Assembly: GCA_929200335.1 (NCBI GenBank)
Contig: CAKMZG010000003.1
Span: forward strand, 1 to 20,189
Direction of reading: 5' to 3'
Source of the DNA: an uncultured Alphaproteobacteria bacterium
Lineage (GTDB): Bacteria; Pseudomonadota; Alphaproteobacteria; Rhizobiales; Rhizobiaceae
DNA: 20,189 bases
The translations under genes were made by a program, and so were the position numbers. Below the pieces are notes generated by a model, which did no database searches, was not told the DNA's origin, and saw only the letters and a program-made list of their open reading frames with translations. Positions 7,498 through 15,249 of the stretch are shown in pieces; within the stretch, counting starts at the first letter, position 1; each line of letters begins with the position of its first letter.

Positions 7498-8595
7498 ATG
7501 AAAAAAACGACAACTTTACTTGCAGTTTTATCGCTTGCATTTGCAACGACTGCTACTGCTGAAGTGAAAAATTTGACACTTGTGTCTTGGGGGGGTGCAT
7601 ATCAAGCCTCTCAACAAAAAGCTTATTCAAAACCATATGGCGCTGAAAATGGCATCAAATTTACTTGGGATGAAAGTTCATCAGAAGCTGTGAATAAACT
7701 ACGTACACAAGCAGAATCTGGAGATATTTCTTGGGATCTTGTAGATGTGGTTGCTGCTGATGCTATTCGTCTTTGCGATGAAGGTCTAGCCCGTCCAGTT
7801 GATGCAGATAGTGAACTAGCTGCTGCACCAGATGGCACTCCAGCGTCAAAAGATTTTGGTGATTTGATTGTTTCTGAGTGTTTTATTCCACAAATTGTAT
7901 ATTCAACAACTTGGGGTTTCCGCAACGATATAGCTGAATGGAATGGTAATAAGCCATCAACTATTTGCGATATTTTTGATGTGAAAAAATTTCCAGGTAA
8001 ACGTGCAATTCTTCCAGGTGCTGTAAGCAATATGGAATGGGGCGCATATTGTGCCGGTAATAAAGATGTTTATGAATCTTTAAAAACAAAAGAAGGCCAA
8101 CAGGCAGCTTTGGATAAGTGGTCATCAATTAAAGATAACCTTGTATTTGCTGCATCTGCGGCTGATGTTCCTCAGCTATTAACTGATGGCGAAGTTGTGA
8201 TGGGTTCTACCTATAATGGACGTCTATTTAGCTTGATTGCTGAAAGTGGTGCAAAGAATGTTGAAATGCTCTGGGATGCGCAAGTATTTGACCTTGATGG
8301 TTGGATTGTACCTGCAAAACTTCCGGCTGAACGTGAAGCTGCTGTTATGAAATTTGTAAAATATGCAACAGATACGCAGCGTCTAGCAGACCAATCTAAA
8401 TATATTTCTTATGGTCCTGCTCGTAATTCATCAGCTCCATTAGTTGGTAAACATGCTGACCTAGGCATTGATATGGCACCACATATGCCAACTGATCCGA
8501 ACAATGCTAAAAATACAATTTTAACAAATTATGAATTTTGGGCTGACTATCGCGACGATATCGACGCGAAATGGGAAGCATGGAAAGCACAATAA
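7498..8595 (+). CDS. Periplasmic substrate-binding protein of polyamine/spermidine-putrescine type
   Basis: Secreted binding protein (365 aa) of the PotD/PotF-like family (COG0687). It has a Sec signal peptide with cleavage expected after A21 (TATA/EV). The mature protein opens with the typical LTLVSWGGAYQ and continues with SWDLVDVVAADAIRLCDEG, STTWGFRND and ILTNYEFWADY, all family landmarks. Four cysteines in the first half of the mature chain (C93, C128, C157, C185) could form disulfides in the periplasm. ATG at 7498 follows a strong GGAGG ribosome binding site. It lies 70 bp after the ATPase, and a perfect hairpin separates it from the permease genes. The ligand is probably a small cationic or zwitterionic nitrogen compound; which one cannot be read from the sequence. 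The adjacent diaminopropionate lyase-type operon hints at a diamino acid derivative. Confidence 0.9.
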   Translation: MKKTTTLLAVLSLAFATTATAEVKNLTLVSWGGAYQASQQKAYSKPYGAENGIKFTWDESSSEAVNKLRTQAESGDISWDLVDVVAADAIRLCDEGLARPVDADSELAAAPDGTPASKDFGDLIVSECFIPQIVYSTTWGFRNDIAEWNGNKPSTICDIFDVKKFPGKRAILPGAVSNMEWGAYCAGNKDVYESLKTKEGQQAALDKWSSIKDNLVFAASAADVPQLLTDGEVVMGSTYNGRLFSLIAESGAKNVEMLWDAQVFDLDGWIVPAKLPAEREAAVMKFVKYATDTQRLADQSKYISYGPARNSSAPLVGKHADLGIDMAPHMPTDPNNAKNTILTNYEFWADYRDDIDAKWEAWKAQ

Positions 8596-8615
8596 GCTTT
8601 AATTGAAATATTATC

Positions 8616-8640
8616 AGCGAAGGCGATTATCGCCTTCGCT
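8616..8640 (+). terminator. Perfect 11-bp hairpin after the binding-protein gene (attenuator / mRNA stabiliser)
   Basis: AGCGAAGGCGA (8616-8626) and TCGCCTTCGCT (8630-8640) form a perfect 11-bp stem with a TTA loop, 20 bp after the binding-protein stop and 20 bp before the next start. Only a weak, broken T stretch follows, so it is more likely a partial terminator or a 3'-end stabiliser giving excess binding protein than a full stop. Confidence 0.75.
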
Positions 8641-8659
8641 TCAATTCTAGGGAGTGACA

Positions 8660-9922
8660 ATGAGCGAAGTACTTTTAACCAAAGATGGCCGGCCTTTACA
8701 CCAGAGTTTGGCACGCGCATTGCTTCGTAATAAAATAAGAGCATTGTTGTTAATTGCTCCCTTACTTATATTTTTAGTCATCACCTATGTGATGCCTATT
8801 TTTTCGGTTCTTTATAAATCCGTTAACAATGATGTGGTTTATGAAATTATTCCCCAAACTGCTCAACAATTGATGGAGTGGGAGGGAGATGCTGATACAG
8901 CTCCCCCAGAAGAAATTTATGCTAGTTTTGCAACTGAAATGTTAATCGCAGCTAAAGCGCGGGAACATGGTCGCTTAGGGGTGCATTATAATAAAGATAT
9001 TTCTGGTCTGTCTTCTAAATTCCGTAAGCTAGGCCGTGCCATTAAAAAGTGGGATTTTGAAGATGGCCAATCCTTCAAAGATAAATTTGTAGAATTAGAT
9101 GAATTTTGGGGGAAGCCCGATACTTGGGCGCAATTAAAAGTTTACTCTTCACCCTATACTATGGGCAATTTTGCGCGCGCTGTGGATGGCAATCTTACCG
9201 TAGATGGTTTCCAAATGCGTCCTGAGAATGAGCGCTTCCTTTTTAAATTGTTTGTGCGCACCATGGGGCTATCATTGTTTATTACCATTATGACAATAGT
9301 TTTGGGTTATCCAGTTGCATGGCTCTTGGCGAATGTGAGCACGCGCACAGCTAACCTGCTGATGATTATGGTTCTTCTGCCATTTTGGACATCCTTACTT
9401 GTGCGTACAGCTAGTTGGCGTGTTTTGCTTCAAGATTCAGGTGTCTTAAATAGCCTGTTTCAGTGGGCGAATGAGAAAGTGCCATTTTTGTTTAATGGTG
9501 CGCCATATGAATTAATGTATAACCAGCTTGCTGTGGTTATCGCTATGACACATATTTTGATGCCATTTATGATTTTGCCCATGTATTCGGTTATGAAGAC
9601 AATTAATCCGAGTTATCTACGTGCTGCTAAATCTATGGGGGCAACTGATTGGACTGCATTTTGGCGGGTTTATTTTCCGCTTACAGTGTCAGGAATTGGC
9701 GCTGGCGCAATTCTTGTGTTCATTTTGGCTGTTGGCTATTATATTACGCCAGCGATTGTTGGTGGTACCGATGGCATCTTCATTTCCAATTCAATCGCGG
9801 GTTATCTAAAATCTAACCAAGGCTTGGGTGCAGCGCTTGCTTCGCTTCTCTTGTTTATCGTGTTGGTACTTTATTTCATCTATGATCGTATTGTCGGTGT
9901 CGATAATATGAAGTTGGGTTAG
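8660..9922 (+). CDS. ABC transporter permease, PotB-like, with long first periplasmic loop
   Basis: Inner-membrane permease (420 aa from ATG 8660). The start was chosen because AGGGAG (8649-8654) lies five bases before this ATG; a GTG two codons upstream overlaps that ribosome binding site. Predicted spans are about 29-51, 201-226, 231-256, 288-310, 340-370 and 388-410. The coupling-helix EAA-type motif is RAAKSMGATDWTAFWRVYFP (321-340). PotB proteins are usually near 280-300 aa; the extra length is a hydrophilic insert of about 145 residues (52-197) between spans 1 and 2, rich in charged and aromatic residues and probably periplasmic. It should pair with the next gene product and the PotA-like ATPase. 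Ten bases separate it from the second permease. Confidence 0.9.
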   Translation: MSEVLLTKDGRPLHQSLARALLRNKIRALLLIAPLLIFLVITYVMPIFSVLYKSVNNDVVYEIIPQTAQQLMEWEGDADTAPPEEIYASFATEMLIAAKAREHGRLGVHYNKDISGLSSKFRKLGRAIKKWDFEDGQSFKDKFVELDEFWGKPDTWAQLKVYSSPYTMGNFARAVDGNLTVDGFQMRPENERFLFKLFVRTMGLSLFITIMTIVLGYPVAWLLANVSTRTANLLMIMVLLPFWTSLLVRTASWRVLLQDSGVLNSLFQWANEKVPFLFNGAPYELMYNQLAVVIAMTHILMPFMILPMYSVMKTINPSYLRAAKSMGATDWTAFWRVYFPLTVSGIGAGAILVFILAVGYYITPAIVGGTDGIFISNSIAGYLKSNQGLGAALASLLLFIVLVLYFIYDRIVGVDNMKLG

Positions 9923-9932
9923 GAGAGCACTC

Positions 9933-10817
9933 ATGGCATTACCAATATATGCATCAACGGGTCAAAAAATTTGGTATTATACATTTCGTGTAATTTGTGG
10001 GCTGGTATTTTTCTATTTGATTGCGCCAATTTTTGTAATCATTCCACTCTCTTTTAATTCAGGCGATTACTTTACTTATACGCCAGAGATGTTAGCCCTT
10101 AAAAAAGAAGCGTTTTCTTTACAGCATTATTATAGTGCCTTTAGTGATGAATGGCGTATTCCGCTTATCAACTCATTTAAAATTGCAATTCCAGCTACTA
10201 TTTTTTCTGTCACACTTGGGACATTAGCTGCGATTGGTTTAACCCAGTCTCATGTGCCATTTAAAAAGGCTATTATGGCTATTTTAATTTCGCCGATGAT
10301 CGTTCCTTTAGTGGTATCAGGCTATGGCATGACCTTATTTTATGCTCCTCTTGGAAATTGGTTCGTAAATAGTTTTGGGATGGATGAAACGTCTGTGCGT
10401 TTTCTTCGTGTGATTTTTGCCCATACAGTACTTGGTATTCCATTTGTGATTATTACTGTTACTGCAACGCTTGCAAGTTTTGATAATTCCTTAACGCGTG
10501 CAGCTGCCAATATGGGGGCAGGGCCTGTCCGTACCTTCTTTAAAATTCAGATGCCACTTATTTTACCTGGCATGATTTCAGGCGGATTATTTGCTTTCAT
10601 TACAAGCTTTGATGAAGTTGTTGTGGTGTTGTTCTTAGGCGCAGCAGAAACCCAAACCTTGCCTTGGCAAATGTTTAATGGTCTGCGCGAACAAATTTCA
10701 CTTACAATTCTAGCAGTAGCAACATTGCTAATTGTGTTCTCTGTTCTTTTACTTGTGACATTGGAATTTTTACGCCGCCGCTCCGAGCGTTTGCGTGGTG
10801 TAGAGATGGTTCAATAA
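9933..10817 (+). CDS. ABC transporter permease, PotC-like
   Basis: Second inner-membrane permease of the polyamine-type importer, 294 aa, a normal length for PotC. Spans lie near 17-40, 84-105, 112-138, 158-182, 213-237 and 257-280. The EAA-type coupling motif is TRAAANMGAGPVRTFFKIQM (188-207), followed by PLILPGMISGGLFAF and the family landmark SFDEVVVVLFL. The C-terminus is strongly basic (RRRSERLRG), as expected on the cytoplasmic side. ATG 9933 is preceded by GGAGAG. It closes the transporter operon; a stem-loop follows its stop. Confidence 0.92.
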   Translation: MALPIYASTGQKIWYYTFRVICGLVFFYLIAPIFVIIPLSFNSGDYFTYTPEMLALKKEAFSLQHYYSAFSDEWRIPLINSFKIAIPATIFSVTLGTLAAIGLTQSHVPFKKAIMAILISPMIVPLVVSGYGMTLFYAPLGNWFVNSFGMDETSVRFLRVIFAHTVLGIPFVIITVTATLASFDNSLTRAAANMGAGPVRTFFKIQMPLILPGMISGGLFAFITSFDEVVVVLFLGAAETQTLPWQMFNGLREQISLTILAVATLLIVFSVLLLVTLEFLRRRSERLRGVEMVQ

Positions 10818-10854
10818 ATTGTTTTGTTAGATTAAAATTTTAATGTTGAATTTT

Positions 10855-10887
10855 TAAGGCAGTCGTTTTTCACCAATGACTGCCTTA
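10855..10887 (+). terminator. Stem-loop after the transporter operon, probable terminator
   Basis: TAAGGCAGTC (10855-10864) and GACTGCCTTA (10878-10887) form a perfect 10-bp stem with a 13-nt loop, 37 bp after the PotC-like stop. The following bases (TTCATTT) are only partly T-rich, so termination may be incomplete and the aldose epimerase gene could receive some read-through. Confidence 0.6.
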
Positions 10888-10910
10888 TTCATTTGATATA
10901 GGAAAATGCC

Positions 10911-11927
10911 TTGCCTTTGAAAAATACACAAAAATTTGGAATGGCACCCAATGGTGAGATCGTTGAGATTGCTGAAATTAAAGGCGGTGATCTCACAGTT
11001 AAAATTATGAGTTGGGGTGCAAGTGTGCAAGATGTCAGGGTTGATGGCATTGCACATTCATTGGTTTTAGGCAGTGATAATTTTGAAGCTTACTTAACTT
11101 CGATGAAATATTTTGGGGCAACCGCTGGTCCTATCGCTAATCGAATTTGCAATGGAGAATTAATGATTGCTGGTGAGCAATATCAATTGGAAAAAAATGA
11201 AAATAGCATCCACACATTACATGGCGGCAGTCATGGAACCAGTAATATAAATTGGCAATTTATTGAGGTAGAAAAAGACAGTTGCAAACTTTCATGCCAC
11301 TATAACCATCTTGAAATAGGGCTGCCTGCTCAATTAGATATCACAGCGGAATATCAAATCAAGCAAGATAATATTTTGGAAATTATTTTTTCTGCAACGG
11401 CTGATCGTTTAACTTTATGCAATCTGGCGCATCACAGTTATTGGAATCTTGATGGAAGTTCTAGTTTGAACTCTCATCAGCTTCAAGTTTTTGCAAAGCA
11501 TTATTTGCCTATTGATGATGAAAATATCCCATTAGAAAAAATTGAAGCTGTTGAAAATACGCGTTTCGATTTTCAAAATTTGAGGTCTATCTGTTATGAT
11601 GGAGAGGTTCATCTTGATCATAATTTTTGCCTTGAAATGACAGAGGCTGATATGCACCCTGCTTGTTTATTGCAAACATCCGATGTTGCGTTAGCGCTTT
11701 ATACGAGCGAACCTGGATTACAAATTTATGATGGGCTGGGAATAAATACGAAACCATTCTTAGGGCATCAAGGCATGCCTTATGCTGCTACGGCTGGCAT
11801 AGCATTAGAACCGCAAAAATGGCCAGATGCACCAAATCACCTTAGCTTCCCATCTATTGAAATAAATAGAGATAAAGCCTATTTGCAGCGCTCTCAATTT
11901 CACATACGAAAGCGCCACAAAATTTAG
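10911..11927 (+). CDS. galM: Aldose 1-epimerase (mutarotase)
   Basis: Interconverts alpha and beta anomers of aldoses. At 338 aa it has the usual GalM length. Family residues are present: substrate-binding R78 in GPIANRI, H104 in TLHGG, catalytic-acid-type H175 in NLAHHSYWNLDG, and catalytic base E300 in GIALEPQKWPDAPN. No signal peptide is seen, so it is cytosolic. The start is TTG 10911, with AGGA at 10900-10903 seven bases upstream. An ATG five bases earlier is out of frame and stops after four codons, while an in-frame ATG at 10941 would remove the conserved FG..PNGE start. It stands apart from the transporter genes, converges on xylG, and probably serves the xylose pathway by supplying the anomer that xylose isomerase uses; that link rests on position alone. 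Confidence 0.9.
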   Translation: MPLKNTQKFGMAPNGEIVEIAEIKGGDLTVKIMSWGASVQDVRVDGIAHSLVLGSDNFEAYLTSMKYFGATAGPIANRICNGELMIAGEQYQLEKNENSIHTLHGGSHGTSNINWQFIEVEKDSCKLSCHYNHLEIGLPAQLDITAEYQIKQDNILEIIFSATADRLTLCNLAHHSYWNLDGSSSLNSHQLQVFAKHYLPIDDENIPLEKIEAVENTRFDFQNLRSICYDGEVHLDHNFCLEMTEADMHPACLLQTSDVALALYTSEPGLQIYDGLGINTKPFLGHQGMPYAATAGIALEPQKWPDAPNHLSFPSIEINRDKAYLQRSQFHIRKRHKI

Positions 11928-11934
11928 AAACACC

Positions 11935-11981
11935 TATAGCAAATCAAGCAAATTAATAGATCTTGAGCCTAATTAGCTATA
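11935..11981. terminator. Weak inverted repeat between convergent galM and xylG
   Basis: TATAGC (11935-11940) and GCTATA (11976-11981) are perfect 6-bp arms around a 35-nt loop in the 69-bp convergent gap. It could be part of a bidirectional terminator, but the arms are AT-rich and the loop is long. Nothing else terminator-like is seen in this gap. Confidence 0.25.
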
Positions 11982-11996
11982 TGAGCAGATAAGAAA

Positions 11997-12773
11997 TTAA
12001 GCTGATTTGTTTTCTGATGGATTTTTGCCCAAAATGATCATGCTTAGGAGATCATCATCGGTAACATCATCCACATTAACTGAACCAACCAATTGTCCAT
12101 TCTTCATTACAGATGCACGATCACAAAGTTTCATCACATCATGAATATCATGGCTGATTAGAAAAATACCGATCCCATCTGCCTTTAATTTCTCAATAAG
12201 ATCGGAAACCATTTGTGTTTCATGAGGTCCAAGAGCGGCTGTTGGTTCATCCATGATTAAAATTTTGGCATTAAAATAAACCGCACGCGCGATAGCAACT
12301 GACTGGCGTTGGCCGCCAGAAAGAGCAGATACGGGCGCGGTAAATTTTTCAAAATTTGGATTAAGGCGATTCATGATTTTGCGAGTTTCGGCTTCCATAC
12401 TATCATCATCAACCATGCCCATTGATGTCATTAACTCACGACCTAAAAAGAGATTAGATGAGGCGTCAAGATTATCCGCAAGCGCTAAAGTTTGATAGAT
12501 GGTTTCAATGTTATAAGAGCGCGCATCACGAGGATTATTGATGGTTGCCTTTTCTCCATTGATATATATCTCACCACCGTCTTTTTGATAAGCCCCAGAT
12601 AACACCTTGATGAGGGTAGACTTACCCGCACCATTATGCCCCAAAAGACCAACAACTTCGCCAGGATAAAGATCAACAGAGACCTTATCTACAGCTTTAA
12701 TACCACCGAAAGAAATTTGAATATCTTTCATTTCCACAAGTGGGGTTTGTCCGTTGTGTTTTTGATTTTCCAT
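11997..12773 (-). CDS. xylG: D-xylose ABC transporter ATP-binding protein, single-domain
   Basis: ATPase of the sugar importer encoded with xylF and xylH. From ATG 12773 it is 258 aa and has one ABC domain: Walker A GHNGAGKST (45-53), Q-loop Q94, signature LSGGQRQ (151-157), Walker B ILIMDEP (171-177), and switch H208. E. coli XylG has two ABC domains in about 510 aa; single-domain forms of this type (such as FrcA) are known in alphaproteobacteria and would act as a homodimer. ATG 12773 is preferred over the TTG two codons upstream because AGGGAG ends seven bases before the ATG and touches the TTG. The ribosome binding site directly adjoins the xylH stop, so the two are tightly coupled. No xylose-specific residue is readable here; the call rests on the neighbours. 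Confidence 0.9.
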   Translation of the reverse strand: MENQKHNGQTPLVEMKDIQISFGGIKAVDKVSVDLYPGEVVGLLGHNGAGKSTLIKVLSGAYQKDGGEIYINGEKATINNPRDARSYNIETIYQTLALADNLDASSNLFLGRELMTSMGMVDDDSMEAETRKIMNRLNPNFEKFTAPVSALSGGQRQSVAIARAVYFNAKILIMDEPTAALGPHETQMVSDLIEKLKADGIGIFLISHDIHDVMKLCDRASVMKNGQLVGSVNVDDVTDDDLLSMIILGKNPSENKSA

Positions 12774-12784
12774 AGTCAATCTCC

Positions 12785-14047
12785 CTATTGACCCGTTTTG
12801 CGACGGTATGTGATGTCCAAAAATACTGCTAGGACTAAAACCAAGCCGACAACAATTGATTGCAACGGGGCATCAACGCCGACCATAGCCATGCCAGATT
12901 GCAAACTTTGCATGATCAAAGCCCCCAAAATTGCACCATATATTGTACCAGCTCCACCTGCTAAAGCCGTGCCACCAATAACCGCTGCAGCAATTACGCG
13001 TAATTCATCCAGTGTGCCTAAATCATTGCCAACAGAACCTAAACGAGCAGATGCTATCACAGCTGCTATTGCTGTTAAGCCACCCATTAGCGCAAACACT
13101 TTTACGGTTAATAACCGTGTGTTAATACCAGATAATTCTGCGGCTTCAGGATTTCCGCCTGTGGCATAGATATAGCGTCCAAATCGGGTGCGTTTTGAAA
13201 CAACTGTCATAATGATAGCAACCAATAATAAAATGACAACTGGAATAGCAATGCCATGATAAATAGCATGATCAGGAATGGGTAGATCTTTTACTTCATA
13301 GATGCGTTTAACCGCACCCTTAGGCAATTGGTAAGAGTTCATAATCCAGACAAAACCCATTATTAAGAAAACCGCACAACCTGCCAAAATACCCTCAGCC
13401 CAAAATGGTGGCACTTTAAAGCCATGTGCAGATTTTTTACGTCTGCTTATTAGCATAATAATAACGGCGATTAGTGAGGCTGTAATGCCTACTATCCAGC
13501 TCAGAGTTGAACCAAGGGTGCCTTCTGCACCGCCGCCTAAAAGTTTAAAGGTGCTATCAAGCGGGGCTACCGTTTGGCCATGGGTAATCCACCACGCGCT
13601 GCCGCGAAACACCATAAAGCCACCAAGGGTAACAATGAAGGCTGGAATGGTTAAATAACCAACAGCCCATCCTTGTAGGGCGCCAATTGCTATGCCACAG
13701 ACCAAACCAACGCTGATGGTCAAAATCCAAATAGCAGGATGCCCGATGCCCAATAAATCTGGCAAAATATGGGTTTGAGTGGTACCCATGATCATGCCAA
13801 GCATGCCCAATAAGGAGCCTACCGATAAATCAATATGTCGGGTAACAATGATAAACACCATTCCCGTTGCCATAACTGCAACGGAGGCCGTTTGAACTGA
13901 TAGATTGAATAAATTTCGAGGGGTTAGAAAACGCCCTCCAGTTACTGAATTGAAAACTACCCATAGGATGATCAATGCTCCGATCATGCCTAAAATGCGG
14001 AAATCAATTTTAAAGTTTGAGGCTAACCTAGTAATTCGATTTTCCAT
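12785..14047 (-). CDS. xylH: D-xylose ABC transporter permease
   Basis: Inner-membrane permease (420 aa) of the CUT2/ribose-xylose family, slightly longer than E. coli XylH (393 aa). About ten or more hydrophobic spans cover the protein, starting after a basic N-terminus at ILGMIGALIILWVVFNSV. Family landmarks are HIDLSVGSLLG in the first third and the cytoplasmic coupling loop FGRYIYATGGNPEAAELSGI near residue 290, followed by GTLDELRVIAAAVIGGTALAGG. A basic loop (SRRKKSAHGFK, about 202-212) lies between middle spans. It starts at ATG 14047 after GGGAG and is separated from xylF by a 173-bp gap with two hairpins. It forms the channel for XylF-delivered sugar with XylG. Confidence 0.93.
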   Translation of the reverse strand: MENRITRLASNFKIDFRILGMIGALIILWVVFNSVTGGRFLTPRNLFNLSVQTASVAVMATGMVFIIVTRHIDLSVGSLLGMLGMIMGTTQTHILPDLLGIGHPAIWILTISVGLVCGIAIGALQGWAVGYLTIPAFIVTLGGFMVFRGSAWWITHGQTVAPLDSTFKLLGGGAEGTLGSTLSWIVGITASLIAVIIMLISRRKKSAHGFKVPPFWAEGILAGCAVFLIMGFVWIMNSYQLPKGAVKRIYEVKDLPIPDHAIYHGIAIPVVILLLVAIIMTVVSKRTRFGRYIYATGGNPEAAELSGINTRLLTVKVFALMGGLTAIAAVIASARLGSVGNDLGTLDELRVIAAAVIGGTALAGGAGTIYGAILGALIMQSLQSGMAMVGVDAPLQSIVVGLVLVLAVFLDITYRRKTGQ

Positions 14048-14085
14048 CGCCCAACTGCTCCCAGAATAAGTTCAACAATAAATTG

Positions 14086-14113
14086 TTTAAACAGATGTAT
14101 CCATCTATTTAAA
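14086..14113. repeat. AT-rich imperfect hairpin upstream of xylH
   Basis: TTTAAA-C-AGATG, loop TATC, then CATCT-A-TTTAAA: a 12-position stem with one mismatch, located 39 bp upstream of the xylH ATG on the minus strand. It may be a transcript stem-loop or an operator-like palindrome; function unknown. Confidence 0.45.
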
Positions 14114-14160
14114 TAAATTATTGAGTGGTTATTTTGTTAAGTTAAGGCACTAGGTAAATC

Positions 14161-14203
14161 TATCCCGACTAACTTAGCTTTAAAACTAGGTGTAGTCGGG
14201 ATA
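14161..14203 (-). terminator. Strong hairpin directly after xylF
   Basis: TATCCCGACTA (14161-14171) and TAGTCGGGATA (14193-14203) pair perfectly over 11 bp. Six more bases (14172-14177 with 14186-14191, one G-U) extend the stem past a one-base bulge to an 8-nt loop. It begins 17 bp after the xylF stop. On the minus strand no T-run follows, so it fits a 3'-end stabiliser/attenuator rather than a full terminator. On the plus strand a TTTTTT run does follow. Confidence 0.75.
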
Positions 14204-14220
14204 AAATTTTTTAAATCAAA

Positions 14221-15249
14221 TTATTTGCATGCAGCAACTTTAGCCGCGTCAACGCCAGCACAAAGTGCAGCTTTCTCAATCCAGCCAGCATCCAAAACAA
14301 CGTTTAGGTTGTCTTGAGTAACAGGAACAGGCTTCAAGAAATGAGCTGTCATTTTAGTGCCTTTTGGTGAAGTCCACTCAGTAGCGCCTTCGATTTCTGA
14401 AAGTTTTTTGCCAGCAGCTAGTTGTGCGGCAATTTCAGCAGCATTTTTACCAAGTTCACGAGCATCTTTCCAAACTGAAACAGTTTGCGTGCCTAGTGCA
14501 ACACGGTTAAGGGCTGCATGGTCACCATCTTGACCAGAAACAGGAATGCCCTCCATGCCTTGTGCTGTTAGAGCAGCAACAACGCCACCAGCTGTACCAT
14601 CGTTTGATGCAACAACTGCGTCAACTTTGTTATCTTGAGCAGTTAGGATTTGCTCCATGTTTCGTTGAGCATTTGCAGGTACCCAGCCATCTGTATAAGC
14701 TTCGCCAACGATTTTAACATCGCCGCTATCGATAGCTTTTTGCAATACTTCTTGTTGACCGCCACGTAGAAAATCAGCATTCGGATCTGTAGGGGAACCT
14801 TTAATCATAACGTAGTTGCCTTTTGGCTGAGCTGCTAAAACAGCGGCAGCTTGCATGCGACCTACTTCTACGTTGTCAAATGTTAGGTAGAATGCACGGT
14901 TGTCTTCGATCAAACGATCGTAAGCAACAACAGGAATGCCTTCATCAGATGCAGCATTAATAGCAGGGCCAACAGCTGAAGCATCTTGTGCTAGAACGAT
15001 AAGTGCGTTTGCACCTTGAGCAATTAGGCTTTCAATGTCTGAAAGTTGTTTTGATGATGAGCTTTGCGCATCAGCAGAAATGTATTTTGCACCAGCTTTT
15101 TCAAGAGCAGCCTTAATTGCTGCTTCATCTGTTTTCCAGCGCTCTTCTTGGAAATTTGACCAGCTAACGCCAACAACTAGATCAGCTGCTAGAGCTACCG
15201 TGCTGCTCAATGACATTGCAAGAGCCGCGATAATAGTAAGTTTCTTCAT
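14221..15249 (-). CDS. xylF: D-xylose-binding periplasmic protein
   Basis: Periplasmic sugar-binding protein (342 aa) of the ribose/xylose pentose-binding family, the receptor for the XylGH importer. A Sec signal peptide (basic KK, hydrophobic core, cleavage near VALA/AD at residues 21-22) precedes the mature chain. Landmarks are VVGVSWSNFQEERWKTDEAAI, IAQGANALIVLAQDASAV, GIPVVAYDRLI, VASNDGTAGGVVAAL and IPVSGQDGDHAALNRVALG, which closely follow E. coli XylF. ATG 15249 is preceded by a strong AGGGAGG. It is the first gene of the xylF-xylH-xylG operon and is divergent from xylR. A hairpin after its stop probably favours its higher expression. Confidence 0.95.
   Translation of the reverse strand: MKKLTIIAALAMSLSSTVALAADLVVGVSWSNFQEERWKTDEAAIKAALEKAGAKYISADAQSSSSKQLSDIESLIAQGANALIVLAQDASAVGPAINAASDEGIPVVAYDRLIEDNRAFYLTFDNVEVGRMQAAAVLAAQPKGNYVMIKGSPTDPNADFLRGGQQEVLQKAIDSGDVKIVGEAYTDGWVPANAQRNMEQILTAQDNKVDAVVASNDGTAGGVVAALTAQGMEGIPVSGQDGDHAALNRVALGTQTVSVWKDARELGKNAAEIAAQLAAGKKLSEIEGATEWTSPKGTKMTAHFLKPVPVTQDNLNVVLDAGWIEKAALCAGVDAAKVAACK

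Larger units (their letters stand above)
14048..14220. promoter_or_regulatory. xylF-xylH intercistronic region with two stem-loops
   Basis: A long gap for co-transcribed transporter genes. It holds a strong GC-containing hairpin close to xylF (14161-14203) and a weaker AT-rich one close to xylH (14086-14113). These could limit read-through and protect the xylF message. No ORF is seen. An additional internal promoter for xylH cannot be excluded. Confidence 0.5.

Noticed and set aside
7623..8030. Open frame of 135 codons on the minus strand inside the binding-protein gene
   Set aside because: It is a shadow of a clearly coding plus-strand gene; the translated sequence shows no domain and no start signals.
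12798..13169. Open frame of 123 codons on the plus strand, antisense to xylH
   Set aside because: It lies wholly inside xylH, has no ribosome binding site or recognisable product, and its composition mirrors the membrane-protein codons on the other strand.
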